Assembly: GCA_041675285.1 (NCBI GenBank)
Contig: JBAYTZ010000004.1
Location: forward strand, 186,001-250,000
Direction: 5' to 3'
From: Candidatus Delongbacteria bacterium
GTDB taxonomy: Bacteria; CAIWAD01
DNA length: 64,000 bases
Below are positions 7,448 to 15,885 of the stretch, one piece after another. The notes under the pieces were generated by a model. It had not been told where the DNA came from. It searched no databases and saw nothing but the letters and a program-made list of their open reading frames with translations. A program made the position numbers and the translations under genes. Within the stretch, counting starts at the first letter, position 1, and every line of letters begins with the position of its first letter.

Positions 7448-9301
7448 ATGTCGCGCTGGCTGCTCTGCCTGCTGCCCCTCTCGCTGACTCTCGCCCAGGA
7501 CCCGCCCGCGCCCGAGTGGGCCGGCCAGGCTGTCTGGTACCAGATCTTCGTGGAGCGCTTCTGGAACGGGGATTCCTCCAACGACCCTGTCTCACGGGAC
7601 GCCCAGGGCGCCTGGCCGCATCAGAAGCCGCCCCAGTGGCAGGTCACGCCCTGGGACTGGGACTGGTACCAGCCGGATCCCTGGGTGCGGCCGGAGGACG
7701 GCGACTTCTACACCTGGGTGCATCACCGGCGCTACGGCGGCGACCTCCAGGGCGTGCTGGAGCGGCTGGACGAGCTGCAGGAGCTGGGTGTGACGGCCCT
7801 CTACCTCAACCCCGTCAACGACGCCCCCAGCCTGCACAAGTACGACGCCCGCAACTGGCACCACGTGGACCGCTGCTTCGGGCCGGATCCGGGCGGCGAC
7901 GAGGCGCTGATCGCGCTGGAGAATCCGGCGGATCCCGCCAGCTGGCAGTGGACGGCAGCGGACAAGCTGCTCCTCTCCCTGGTGAAGGAAGCCCACGGGC
8001 GCGGCATGAGAGTCATCCTGGACTTCTCGTGGAACCACACGGGCACCGAGTTCTGGGCCTTCCAGGATCTGCGGGCCCGCGGGAAGGAGTCGCCGTTCAA
8101 GGACTGGTACCAGGTGAAGAGCTGGGACAATCCGCGCACGGCGGCCGACGAGTTCGAGTGGGAGGGCTGGGCGGGCATCCGCGAGTTGCCGGCCGTGCGC
8201 CAGACGGGCGAGCCGGCGGGGAAGCGCGGCGGCCTCTGCCGGGACTGCGACCTGGACGCGGGCGTCAAGGCCCACGTCTTCGCCGTGACCCGGCGCTGGC
8301 TGGACCCCAATGGCGACGGCGATCCCTCCGACGGCGTGGACGGCTATCGCCTGGACGTGGCCGAGCAGGTTCCGCTGGGCTTCTGGCTGCAGTACCGCGC
8401 TGAGGTCAAGCGCGTCAATCCCGCCGCCCTGCTGGTGGGCGAGATCTGGTGGGAGCGCTGGCCGCTGGACATGATGGATCCGCGGCCCTGGCTCGAGGCC
8501 TTCGACAGCGTGATGCACTACCAGTGGTACATGCCCGTGCGCAGCTTCTTCGCCGAGACCACGCCCTGGCTGACGGCCAGCGGCCTGGCCGCGCAGCTGG
8601 ACTCCCTCTACCTGGGCATGGCCGACGACCGGCGCCTGGCGTTGATGAACCTCTGCGCCAGCCACGACACGCCGCGCCTGGCCACCTGCGTGGCCAACCG
8701 TGGCCGCTACAAGTTCCAGGTCAACCCGCGGGAGAATTCCGCCACCCGGCTGGGACCGCCCGCCGCGGACGACGTGGCGGTGATCCGGCTGATCCGCGTG
8801 CTCCAGTACACGTGGCCCGGCGCGCCGCACATCTGGAACGGCGACGAGTACCTGATGTGGGGCGCCGACGACCCGGACAACCGCAAGCCCGTCGTGCGGC
8901 CGGGATTCCCCAACCAGCCCGAATCGGCCCGGCCCTTCGGCGACGGCCGCCAGAGCGGGCGGGTGGCGCCGGTGCCGGTCACGCCCGATCTGGAGCACCG
9001 CGACTTCCTGGCACAGCTGGCGCGGATCCGCCAGTCGGAGCCCGAGCTGTTTTCCCACGGCGGGCTGCGCTGGGTGGTGACGGACGACGAGCGCGGCCTG
9101 CTGGGCTACGAGCGCGCGCTCGGAGACCGCCGGGCCCTGGTGCTGTTCAATCGCGGCGGGCAACCGGCGTCGCTCAGCCTGGAGCTGGCTGGGACCTGGC
9201 GCGAGCTGCTGCAGGGCGACGCCGAGGAGCGCCGGGCCGAGGGCGCCACGCTGTTCCACCTGCCGCCCCGGGCGGCCCAGATCTGGCTGCTGGAGCCCTG
9301 A
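7448..9301 (+). CDS. Secreted glycoside hydrolase family 13 (alpha-amylase / neopullulanase-like)
   Basis: 617 residues from the ATG at 7448; the frame is open upstream but the signal peptide (MSRWLLCLLPLSLTLAQ) fixes the start. Early markers are VWYQIFVERFWNGD, the YGGDLQGVLERLDEL segment and TALYLNPV. The catalytic triad is visible: nucleophile Asp303 in DGYRLDVAEQ, acid/base Glu332 in LVGEIWWERW, and Asp407 in CASHDTPRLA. A C-terminal beta-sandwich follows. The family hydrolyses alpha-1,4 or alpha-1,6 glucans; the layout resembles cyclomaltodextrinase/neopullulanase subfamilies. The signal peptide suggests periplasmic or surface action. It has its own short upstream region after a terminator. 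Confidence 0.93.
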   Translation: MSRWLLCLLPLSLTLAQDPPAPEWAGQAVWYQIFVERFWNGDSSNDPVSRDAQGAWPHQKPPQWQVTPWDWDWYQPDPWVRPEDGDFYTWVHHRRYGGDLQGVLERLDELQELGVTALYLNPVNDAPSLHKYDARNWHHVDRCFGPDPGGDEALIALENPADPASWQWTAADKLLLSLVKEAHGRGMRVILDFSWNHTGTEFWAFQDLRARGKESPFKDWYQVKSWDNPRTAADEFEWEGWAGIRELPAVRQTGEPAGKRGGLCRDCDLDAGVKAHVFAVTRRWLDPNGDGDPSDGVDGYRLDVAEQVPLGFWLQYRAEVKRVNPAALLVGEIWWERWPLDMMDPRPWLEAFDSVMHYQWYMPVRSFFAETTPWLTASGLAAQLDSLYLGMADDRRLALMNLCASHDTPRLATCVANRGRYKFQVNPRENSATRLGPPAADDVAVIRLIRVLQYTWPGAPHIWNGDEYLMWGADDPDNRKPVVRPGFPNQPESARPFGDGRQSGRVAPVPVTPDLEHRDFLAQLARIRQSEPELFSHGGLRWVVTDDERGLLGYERALGDRRALVLFNRGGQPASLSLELAGTWRELLQGDAEERRAEGATLFHLPPRAAQIWLLEP

Positions 9302-9374
9302 GCCGGTGCTGGCCTGACCTGCGAACTTTTTCCCGGGCTCCGGCTTGTCCTTCGTCAACCCGAAGGAGCCCGCC

Positions 9375-10619
9375 ATGCATTTCATCCCCGGTTGTTGCCG
9401 ATCGGCACGCCGCTTCCTCCTCCTCTCCGCGTCCGTGCTCGTGCTGGGCGCGGCCGCCCTGGCCCGTGACCTGGTGCGGCCCGAGCCCGTGGGCAGCATG
9501 CGCAAGATCTGGCGCGAACCCGCGGCCTACGTGGAACTCGACCGGCTCTGGCAGGCCTGGTACGACGAGTATCCCTCCGAGGATGCCTACGAGAACTGGA
9601 TGTACGCCGCCCGCTACGCCGGCAATCCCCAGTACGAGAAGCTGCTGGACAAGGGCCTGAGGAAGTACCCGGGCAGCCCCGTGCTGCTCTACCTCAAGGC
9701 CGTGACCCAGATGGTGCGCCACGATCCCGCCCTGCGCAGCTCCACCCTGGACTACCTGCAGCGGGCCGTGGCGCTGGATCCCGCCTACGACGACCCCTGG
9801 TTCTCCCTGGTGATCGAGTACATGGCCCTGGAGCGGGGCAAGGACCTGCACACGGCGTTGGAGCGTCTGCTGGAGCTGGGCGCCGTGGACGACGCCACGC
9901 TGGATTACTGCCACAACATGCTCGGTTGCCTGGAGAACGGAGCGGTGCTGATCACCAACGGCGACATGGATACCTACCCGTGCTGGATGCTGCAGCAGGT
10001 GATGGGCGTGCGGCCGGACGTGACCGTGCTGAACCAGAGCCTGCTCAACACCGATTGGTACGCGGCCCGCTGCGGACAGGCCACGGGGCCCGGCGACTGG
10101 ACGACCGCCGAGCTGGCCGAGCTGCGCAGGCGTGAGATGCCCTGCAGCGACACGCTCATCGAGCGCATCCTGCGCCGGGCGGCCCGGGAGAAGCGGAGCG
10201 TGTATTTCGCCTCCACCCTGCAGCCTTCGCCCCGCCTCAAACCTTTACAGGAGAAGGGCCAGACCCGGGGCCTGGCGCTGCGCGTGCAGCCCGCCGGCGC
10301 CGATCAGCCCGCCGACGCGCGGTCCCTGGCGGCGTGCTGGCTGGAGTCGTTCCGCACGGAGGGGTTGGACTCCTGGTCCTTCCGCCACGGGGATCCCCGA
10401 CGCTCGTGCCGCAGTTTGGCCGGCAACTACGCCAACGGACTGGCGGCCCTGCTGGAGATCCTGCCCGCCGGGGACCGCCAAACGGCGGCCCTGTTCGGCT
10501 GGTATCGCGACCACCTGTCCGCGGGCATCGACGCCCAGCTCAACCGAGCGCTGGCCCCGTTCTGGGAGGACGTCCCCGAGGCGGCGCGCTGGCTGAAGGA
10601 CAAGGGCTGGAAACCCTGA
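9375..10619 (+). CDS. Secreted TPR protein with DUF2723-like C-terminal soluble domain
   Basis: 414 residues; ATG at 9375 with AAGGAG 8 nt upstream. The signal peptide covers about residues 1-31. TPR-like helices occupy about 50-180 (for example DAYENWMYAARYAG and YLQRAVALDPAYDDPWF). A segment ENGAVLITNGDMDTYPCWML near residue 190 resembles the soluble tail of DUF2723 membrane proteins, which carry a very similar NGDxDTYPLWYLQ motif, but here there is no membrane part. Function unknown. It is followed by an ECF sigma/anti-sigma pair 23 nt downstream and may be in the same transcript. Confidence 0.8.
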   Translation: MHFIPGCCRSARRFLLLSASVLVLGAAALARDLVRPEPVGSMRKIWREPAAYVELDRLWQAWYDEYPSEDAYENWMYAARYAGNPQYEKLLDKGLRKYPGSPVLLYLKAVTQMVRHDPALRSSTLDYLQRAVALDPAYDDPWFSLVIEYMALERGKDLHTALERLLELGAVDDATLDYCHNMLGCLENGAVLITNGDMDTYPCWMLQQVMGVRPDVTVLNQSLLNTDWYAARCGQATGPGDWTTAELAELRRREMPCSDTLIERILRRAAREKRSVYFASTLQPSPRLKPLQEKGQTRGLALRVQPAGADQPADARSLAACWLESFRTEGLDSWSFRHGDPRRSCRSLAGNYANGLAALLEILPAGDRQTAALFGWYRDHLSAGIDAQLNRALAPFWEDVPEAARWLKDKGWKP

Positions 10620-10642
10620 GCGGGCGAAGGGAGCACGGGCCG

Positions 10643-11218
10643 GTGGAGACGCCCAACCAGGGTCGAAGGGCAGAGGCGGCGGGAAGACCGCCGGACGGGG
10701 ACTGGACCCTGCTGCGCCGGGCGCGCGCCGGGGACGCGGCGGCCTGGGAGGAACTCTGGCGGCGCCAGCAGGACCGGCTGTTCCGGGTGGCGCTGGCCGT
10801 CAGCCGGGACCCTGAGACGGCCCGCGACGTGACGCACACGGTCCTGCTGCGCGTGGTCAGCGCGGCGGCCCCCCCGCGCGAAGACTCGCTGACGGCCTAT
10901 CTGACGACGGCGGCCTGGCGCGAAGCCCAGCGGCAGAGCGGGCACCGCCGGCGACTCGAGCCGCTGGAGAGCTTGGCGGACACCCCGGCAGGCGGCGCGC
11001 CGGACGATGAGGACGGGGAGCGGCGGGTCCACGCCCTGGCGGCGCTGGAGCAGCTGCCCGCCCCCCAGCGCGACACCCTGGCCCTGCGGCTGGTGGGCGG
11101 CCTGAGCTACGACGAGGTGGCCCACGTGCTGGGCATACCCGTGGGCACGGTGCGCTCGCGCCTGCACGCCGGGATCCGGGCCTGTCGCGCGACACTGCAG
11201 CGGAAAGGACAATTGTGA
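10643..11218 (+). CDS. ECF-type sigma factor
   Basis: 191 residues from a GTG at 10643 with AAGGGAG upstream. Sigma region 2 is seen in AWEELWRRQQDRLFRVA and the DPETARDVTHTVLLRV stretch; region 4 in LPAPQRDTLALRLVGGLSY and the helix-turn-helix IPVGTVRSRLHAGIRA. The stop codon overlaps the ATG of the anti-sigma gene (TGATG), so the two are coupled. The upstream frame is open into the previous gene, so the start is chosen by position and ribosome site. An ATG start is absent, hence some uncertainty in the N-terminus. Confidence 0.88.
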   Translation: METPNQGRRAEAAGRPPDGDWTLLRRARAGDAAAWEELWRRQQDRLFRVALAVSRDPETARDVTHTVLLRVVSAAAPPREDSLTAYLTTAAWREAQRQSGHRRRLEPLESLADTPAGGAPDDEDGERRVHALAALEQLPAPQRDTLALRLVGGLSYDEVAHVLGIPVGTVRSRLHAGIRACRATLQRKGQL

Positions 11219-11634
11219 TGAGTCATCCCGCCGACGAGGACTTGCTGGAATTGGCGCTGGGCGTAGATGTGGACGAGGCCCTGCAGACCCACCTGCGGGA
11301 CTGTGCTTCGTGCCGCCGCCGCCTGGACGAACTACAGGCGGACCTGGGGCGGCTGCGCGGCCTGGATGGCGCGGCGCTGGGGGAGCCGGCCCCGCCCTTG
11401 CCGCAGCGCGCGCGTCCGCCGGCGCGCTGGTCCGGGCTGCTCAAGCTGGCGGCCCTGCTGGCTCTGGTGGCGGTGGGCGGACAGACCGGCGCGCGCTGGC
11501 TGGAGCAGAGCCGGCTTCGCATCGTGCCCTACGTGCCCCCCGCGCCGCTGGCGGTGGCGCGCGGCCTGGCGGCCGTGGCCTGCCCGGTGGGGGATCTGGT
11601 CGTGCGGTTGGACACGCTGCGCGCGGACCAGTAG
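11218..11634 (+). CDS. Zinc-binding anti-sigma factor (ZAS type)
   Basis: 138 residues. The motif His25-x3-Cys29-x2-Cys32 (THLRDCASC) is the classical zinc-binding anti-sigma signature. A single membrane segment spans about residues 73-92, leaving a roughly 45-residue periplasmic tail without a recognised domain. It overlaps the ECF gene, as expected for a partner that holds the sigma factor at the membrane until a signal releases it. The tail is short, so signal sensing may involve another protein. Confidence 0.85.
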   Translation: MSHPADEDLLELALGVDVDEALQTHLRDCASCRRRLDELQADLGRLRGLDGAALGEPAPPLPQRARPPARWSGLLKLAALLALVAVGGQTGARWLEQSRLRIVPYVPPAPLAVARGLAAVACPVGDLVVRLDTLRADQ

Positions 11635-11733
11635 CCGGGACGTGGTGGACGGCTCGGGGACGTTCAACACCGACCTGGTTTTCACCACAGAGTCACAGAG
11701 GCACAGAGCCACTGAGGTCATTGTGAGTGGGCG

Positions 11734-11920
11734 AGGTGAAGGCCTATAGGCCTGAACCAGAACCAGGTGGTGACGCCGTCAGGCGGAACCAACTACCTGG
11801 CACAAGGAAGGAGTGGCAGCGGCTAGCGGAAGGCCACCGTGAGGTGGCCTGACTCTAGCCGTTGAGAAGAGCGCGTCTTTGGCGCCACCTTTCTGCGCGC
11901 AAGCAGAAAGGTGGCAATCA
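11734..11920 (+). repeat. Dispersed structured element, copy A (partner of 50035-50222)
   Basis: The region 11635-12065 has no gene. It starts with CACAGAG-type heptamer tracts (11684-11708). From 11734 it aligns with copy B and forms a chain of hairpins: AGGCC/GGCCT (11740-11753), CGCC/GGCG (11774-11785), a two-part stem with outer CGGCTAG/CTAGCCG (11820-11826, 11855-11861) and inner AGGCCACC/GGTGGCCT (11831-11850), and a 13-bp stem GCCACCTTTCTGC/GCAGAAAGGTGGC (11884-11915). Most stems differ in sequence from copy B but keep pairing. The element lies between the convergent 3' ends of the anti-sigma gene and mpl. Confidence 0.8.
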
Positions 11921-12065
11921 AGGCTCCCGGGAGTCTCCGAAGTGAGTAATGGGCGCGCCCCCATCCCATCGCGCCCCGGCGTTGCCGGGTCGCGCCTTCC
12001 CCCGCGGGGCGCGAGGGAAGGGAAGTGGCTTCGCCTCGCCTAAGCCAGGGGATGACCTTGTCAGA

Positions 12066-13748
12066 TCAAGCGAGCGGAACGCCCTGCCAACGCTCCAGCA
12101 GCTGCTGACGCAGGCCGCCGAACGAGCCGTTGCTGAAGATCACCCAGAGGTGGTCCGAGGGCGCCCAGGTCGCCACCTGCTCCCAGCCCCTTGCCGGACA
12201 ACGCCCCGCCAGCAGCTCTTCCAGGAATGCCGCGATGCGCGGCGGATCGTCCAGCTGCTGGAAGGGCACGCCGCGCTCCGCCAGCCGCCGCGCGGCCGCG
12301 GCGAAGTCGAACAGCTCCGCCGGATCGTACTTCCAGGGCCGGTGCAGGGCGCCCATCAGCACCGCGTCGGCCTGGCCCAGGCTCTGGATCCAGGCTTCCT
12401 GCAGCACGTTGCGCACGCTGGTGTTGGAGCGCGGCTCCACGATGGCCGTGATCCGGCGCTCCGGGTGGCGGCGGCGCAGGGCGGCCAGGGCCTCGCGCAC
12501 GGCGGTGGGGTGGTGGCCGAAGTCGTCGTAGAGCAGCAGGCCGTCGGCGCAGCTGAAGCCGTCCATGCGCCGGGCGGGGCCGGAGAATTCCCGCAGCAGC
12601 TCCAGAGCCCGGGCACGATCGCCCCCGCAGGCGTCCACGATGGCCAGGGCCGCCAGGATGTTGCGCCCGTTGTAGGCGCCGCTCAGCGCCGCCTCCACCT
12701 CCACCTCGACACCCTGCTCCGGTCGCAGCAGCCGGGACCGGCCCAGCGCGGCCAGTTCCGCCTCGCTCAGGTGGGCGGCCCCGCGGCCGGGGTGACGGGC
12801 GGCCACCAGGGCCTCCAGCGCGGCGGCGGGCTCGCCGGTCCGCTCCAGCGCGCGCAGCCAACCCGCCGGGGGCAGTCGGAAGCGGAAGCGGCTGCCGCCG
12901 GGCACGGGCACTTCGTCCAAGAGGCGGTAGGCGCAGTCTTCTGCGGCACCGAAGCCGACCAGGGGAGCCAAGCCCCGCGCCGCCACGGCACAGGGTTCGT
13001 CGGCCTCGGCGTTCAGCAGCACCAGACCGTTCTCGGGCACCTGGTTGACCAGCCGGCGGAAGGCGGTGAGGATCGGCGCCAGGTCCTCGAAGATATCCGC
13101 GTGATCGAATTCCACGTGGTTGATCACCAGGATCTGCGGCCAGTAGTGGAAGAACTTGCTGCGCTTGTCGTAGAAGACCGTGTCGTACTCGTCGCCCTCC
13201 AGCACCATGGGCCGGCCGGGATCCGCCGGGCGCAGGCTCTCTGCCAGCCCGCCGGGTTTGCCGCCCACGAGCCAGCCCGGCCGCAGTTCCAGCCGCTCCA
13301 GCAGCCAGGCCGCCAGGTTGGTGGTGGTGGTCTTGCCGTGGGTGCCGGACACCACCACGCTCAGGCGGCCGGGCAGGAAGTCCTCCCGCAGCACCTCGGG
13401 CAGGGAAGTGAGCCGGCATCCCCGGGCCAGCGCCTCCTCCAGTTCGGGATTGCCGCGCGGGATGGCGTTGCCCACCACCACCCGGGATTCCGGATGAAGC
13501 TGGAGCCAGGCGGCGACGTGGTCGCGCGTGAACCCGTCCTCCCAGCGCACGCCGGCCTCGGCCAGCATGTCCGACATGGGAGGATAGACGCCCTGGTCCG
13601 AGCCGCCCACCTGGTACCCCATCCGGCGCAGGCAGATCGCCAGCCCGCCCATGGCCACTCCGGCGATGCCGATGATCCAGACCGCGCCGCGCCCGGTGAG
13701 CGCTTCGGTCTTCTGCTGGGTGGGCTTCCGGGAATCCTGTTGTTGCAT
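12066..13748 (-). CDS. mpl: UDP-N-acetylmuramate:L-alanyl-gamma-D-glutamyl-meso-diaminopimelate ligase
   Basis: 560 residues from the ATG at 13748 (AGGA upstream). It has the Mur ligase fold: N-terminal Rossmann-like part with IGIAGVAMGGLAICL (about 26-40), P-loop GTHGKTTTT (135-143), central ATP domain with LVINHVEFDHADIFED, and a C-terminal domain with FGHHPTAVREAL. The Mpl-specific features GNAIPRGNPELEEAL and YDTVFYDKRSKFFHYWP are present. Mpl attaches recycled tripeptide to UDP-MurNAc in the cytoplasm, feeding peptidoglycan synthesis. It is divergent from the response regulator with about 50 nt between. The window also holds amgK/murU-like genes for another recycling branch. Confidence 0.95.
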   Translation of the reverse strand: MQQQDSRKPTQQKTEALTGRGAVWIIGIAGVAMGGLAICLRRMGYQVGGSDQGVYPPMSDMLAEAGVRWEDGFTRDHVAAWLQLHPESRVVVGNAIPRGNPELEEALARGCRLTSLPEVLREDFLPGRLSVVVSGTHGKTTTTNLAAWLLERLELRPGWLVGGKPGGLAESLRPADPGRPMVLEGDEYDTVFYDKRSKFFHYWPQILVINHVEFDHADIFEDLAPILTAFRRLVNQVPENGLVLLNAEADEPCAVAARGLAPLVGFGAAEDCAYRLLDEVPVPGGSRFRFRLPPAGWLRALERTGEPAAALEALVAARHPGRGAAHLSEAELAALGRSRLLRPEQGVEVEVEAALSGAYNGRNILAALAIVDACGGDRARALELLREFSGPARRMDGFSCADGLLLYDDFGHHPTAVREALAALRRRHPERRITAIVEPRSNTSVRNVLQEAWIQSLGQADAVLMGALHRPWKYDPAELFDFAAAARRLAERGVPFQQLDDPPRIAAFLEELLAGRCPARGWEQVATWAPSDHLWVIFSNGSFGGLRQQLLERWQGVPLA

Positions 13749-13797
13749 AATCCAGTCCTGTTCCGCTAATTCCACCAGCCGTTGGATGGAGGACCTC

Positions 13798-14178
13798 GTG
13801 AGTACCAGCCGCAATATCCTGATCGTGGACGACAACGCCGACCAGTGCGACGTGTTGGCCAACCTGGTGGCCGAAATCGGTCACAAGGCCTATACCGCCA
13901 CCGATGGCCAGATGGCCCTGCAGATGTTCCAGGACCGCAAGATCGACCTGATCATCACCGACATCAAAATGCCCCGGATGGACGGCATGACCCTGCTGGA
14001 GCGCGTCCGCCAGCGGGACCCCAACGTGCGCGTCATCGTGATCACCGGGTTCCCCTCCTCCGAGACCATTCTGCGCACCATCGAGAACGACGGGTACACG
14101 TACCTCGTCAAGCCAGTCAAGCTGAAGTCCATGGCCAATCTGATCGAAAAGGCCTTCAGCGACCCCATGGAGGGCTGA
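13798..14178 (+). CDS. Single-domain response regulator (CheY-like receiver)
   Basis: 126 residues from the GTG at 13798, which has GGAGG 5 nt upstream; an in-frame ATG at 13786 overlaps that ribosome site and is less likely. Receiver residues are all present: Asp11/Asp12, phospho-acceptor Asp55 in IITDIKMP, Thr83 in VIVITG, and Lys105 in YLVKPVK. There is no output domain, so it acts through protein-protein contacts. No sensor kinase is nearby. It sits 6 nt before a polyprenyl diphosphate synthase gene and is probably cotranscribed with it and the PTS genes, which may hint at a shared physiological signal. Confidence 0.93.
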   Translation: MSTSRNILIVDDNADQCDVLANLVAEIGHKAYTATDGQMALQMFQDRKIDLIITDIKMPRMDGMTLLERVRQRDPNVRVIVITGFPSSETILRTIENDGYTYLVKPVKLKSMANLIEKAFSDPMEG

Positions 14179-14184
14179 TCCGGG

Positions 14185-15153
14185 GTGGCGATCCCCTTCC
14201 TCGAACTGCGTGACCGCATCGACCGCCACATCGAGGCGGTGGTGGATTCCTGCCCCTATCCGGCCTCCCTCTACGATCCCATCCGCTACGTCATGCGCAT
14301 CGGCGGCAAGCGCGTCCGGCCCCTGCTGCTCGTCCTCTCCGCCCGCAGCCTGGGAGCCGCGGACGAGGACGTGCTGGAGCTGGCCGTGGCCGTGGAGCTG
14401 CTGCACACCTTCACTCTGGTGCACGACGACATCATGGACCGCGACGACATGCGGCGCGGCCACCCCACCATCCACGCCCGCTGGGACGAGGGCACGGCCA
14501 TCCTGGCCGGCGACGCCCTGATCGGGCTGGCCTACCGCTGCCTGAGCGTCCAGGACGGACCGCGGATGGGCGAGATGATCCGCACCTTCACCGACGCGGT
14601 GGTGGAGGTCTGCGAGGGCCAGGCCCTGGACAAGGAATTCGAGGGCCGCGGCGACATCGGCCTGCAGGAATACGAGGAGATGATCGCCCGCAAGACCGGC
14701 CGGCTGATCAGCATGTCGGCCCGCTTGGGCGCCCTGGCGGCGAACGGCAGTCCAGCGCAGGTGGACGCGCTGGAGGAGTTCGGCGCCTGCCTGGGCAAGG
14801 CCTTCCAGATCCAGGACGACCTGCTGGACTACTTCAGCTCCACCCAGGAGCTGGGCAAGGCCGTGGGTTCGGACCTGGCCATGCACAAGGCCACCTACGC
14901 GACCCTCAAGGGCCGCGCGCTGCTGGAAGGGGACGCGGCCGCGCGCCTGCGGATCCTGCTGCAGGACGGCCGGCCCGAGAGCGTGGCGGAGATCCGCGGC
15001 CTGCTGGAGCGGGGCGGCGTCCCCGAAGCCGGCCGCCGGGACGTGGAGGAGCTGGCCCAGCGCGGACGCGCGGCGCTGGCCGCCGTGCTGCCCGCGGAGC
15101 GGACGACGGAGCTCGGGGCCTTTTCGGACTGGATCCTGCGCCGAACCTTCTAA
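14185..15153 (+). CDS. Polyprenyl (farnesyl/geranylgeranyl-type) diphosphate synthase
   Basis: 322 residues from a GTG at 14185. Class I prenyltransferase motifs are clear: GGKRVRP (40-46), first Asp-rich motif DDIMDRDD (81-88), and second Asp-rich motif QDDLLDYF. The enzyme condenses isopentenyl diphosphate with an allylic diphosphate to make longer prenyl chains for quinones or lipid carriers. The product chain length cannot be set with confidence from the motif alone. The start is 6 nt after the response regulator stop, and PTS genes follow 12 nt downstream, so this looks like one transcript. Confidence 0.93.
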   Translation: MAIPFLELRDRIDRHIEAVVDSCPYPASLYDPIRYVMRIGGKRVRPLLLVLSARSLGAADEDVLELAVAVELLHTFTLVHDDIMDRDDMRRGHPTIHARWDEGTAILAGDALIGLAYRCLSVQDGPRMGEMIRTFTDAVVEVCEGQALDKEFEGRGDIGLQEYEEMIARKTGRLISMSARLGALAANGSPAQVDALEEFGACLGKAFQIQDDLLDYFSSTQELGKAVGSDLAMHKATYATLKGRALLEGDAAARLRILLQDGRPESVAEIRGLLERGGVPEAGRRDVEELAQRGRAALAAVLPAERTTELGAFSDWILRRTF

Positions 15154-15165
15154 GCCGGAGGCCGC

Positions 15166-15885
15166 GTGCCCGTTGCCCTGGCCATCCTGATCTGCACCCT
15201 GGTCTATCTGGATTCCTGGCCCGTGGGCCAGTTCCAGCTGGGTCGTCCCGTGCTGCTGCTGCCCCTGCTGGGCTGGGCGCTGGGACATCCCTGGGTCGGG
15301 CTGTGGCTCGGGCTGGTGCTGGAGACCCTCACGCTGCGCAGCCTGCCCATGGGCAGCGCTTTGCCGCCGGATCCCGCGCTGGCCGGTCTCTGGGCCCTGC
15401 TGGGGCTGGATCTGGGCAATCCCTCGCTGCTGGACAAGCTGCCCACCGAGGCGGGCGTGGCCACGGCCCTGGCCGTCGCCGTGCCGCTCTGTTGGGCCAG
15501 CCCCTGGCTCACCGAGGCCCAGCGGCGGATCAACGGTCGCTGGTGGCGGGGCCGCTTCGAGGCCGCGGCGCAGGCCGGCGACGACGGGCTCTGCGGCCGG
15601 TTGATGGGGCGCGTGCTGCTGCAGACCGCGGGTCTGGCCGCGCTGGTCTCCGGGCTGGCGCTGGGGCTGGTCCAGGTCGGCGGATCCTGGCTGGGCAACT
15701 GGGGGCGGACGCTGCCGGAGAGCGGGCGCCTGCTGGAACTGAATCTCTCCTGGCTGCTGCTGGCCGTGGCCGTGGGCGGGCTCTGGCGTCACACGGCGGG
15801 GCGGCGGGGCAACCGCGCGCTCTGGAGCGGCGCGCTGCTGGGTCTGGTGGTCGCCACGCTTTGGTGGCTGGGGAGGTTCGCGTGA
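15166..15885 (+). CDS. PTS mannose/fructose/sorbose family, EIIC subunit
   Basis: 239 residues from a GTG. It is very hydrophobic with several membrane segments, and has the EIIC-type layout of the mannose family, including GALGHPWVGLWLGLVLE-like motifs near residues 38-54 and the segment RRINGRWWRGRFEAAAQ in a cytoplasmic loop. EIIC forms the sugar channel together with EIID. The EIID gene overlaps by 4 bp. No EIIA or EIIB gene is nearby, so substrate phosphorylation cannot be explained by this locus alone. Substrate unknown. Confidence 0.85.
   Translation: MPVALAILICTLVYLDSWPVGQFQLGRPVLLLPLLGWALGHPWVGLWLGLVLETLTLRSLPMGSALPPDPALAGLWALLGLDLGNPSLLDKLPTEAGVATALAVAVPLCWASPWLTEAQRRINGRWWRGRFEAAAQAGDDGLCGRLMGRVLLQTAGLAALVSGLALGLVQVGGSWLGNWGRTLPESGRLLELNLSWLLLAVAVGGLWRHTAGRRGNRALWSGALLGLVVATLWWLGRFA

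Noticed and set aside
12061..15792. A 1243-codon minus-strand open frame spanning mpl, the receiver and prenyl synthase
   Set aside because: It is out of frame with mpl and antisense to well-recognised plus-strand genes. The sequence shows no domain.
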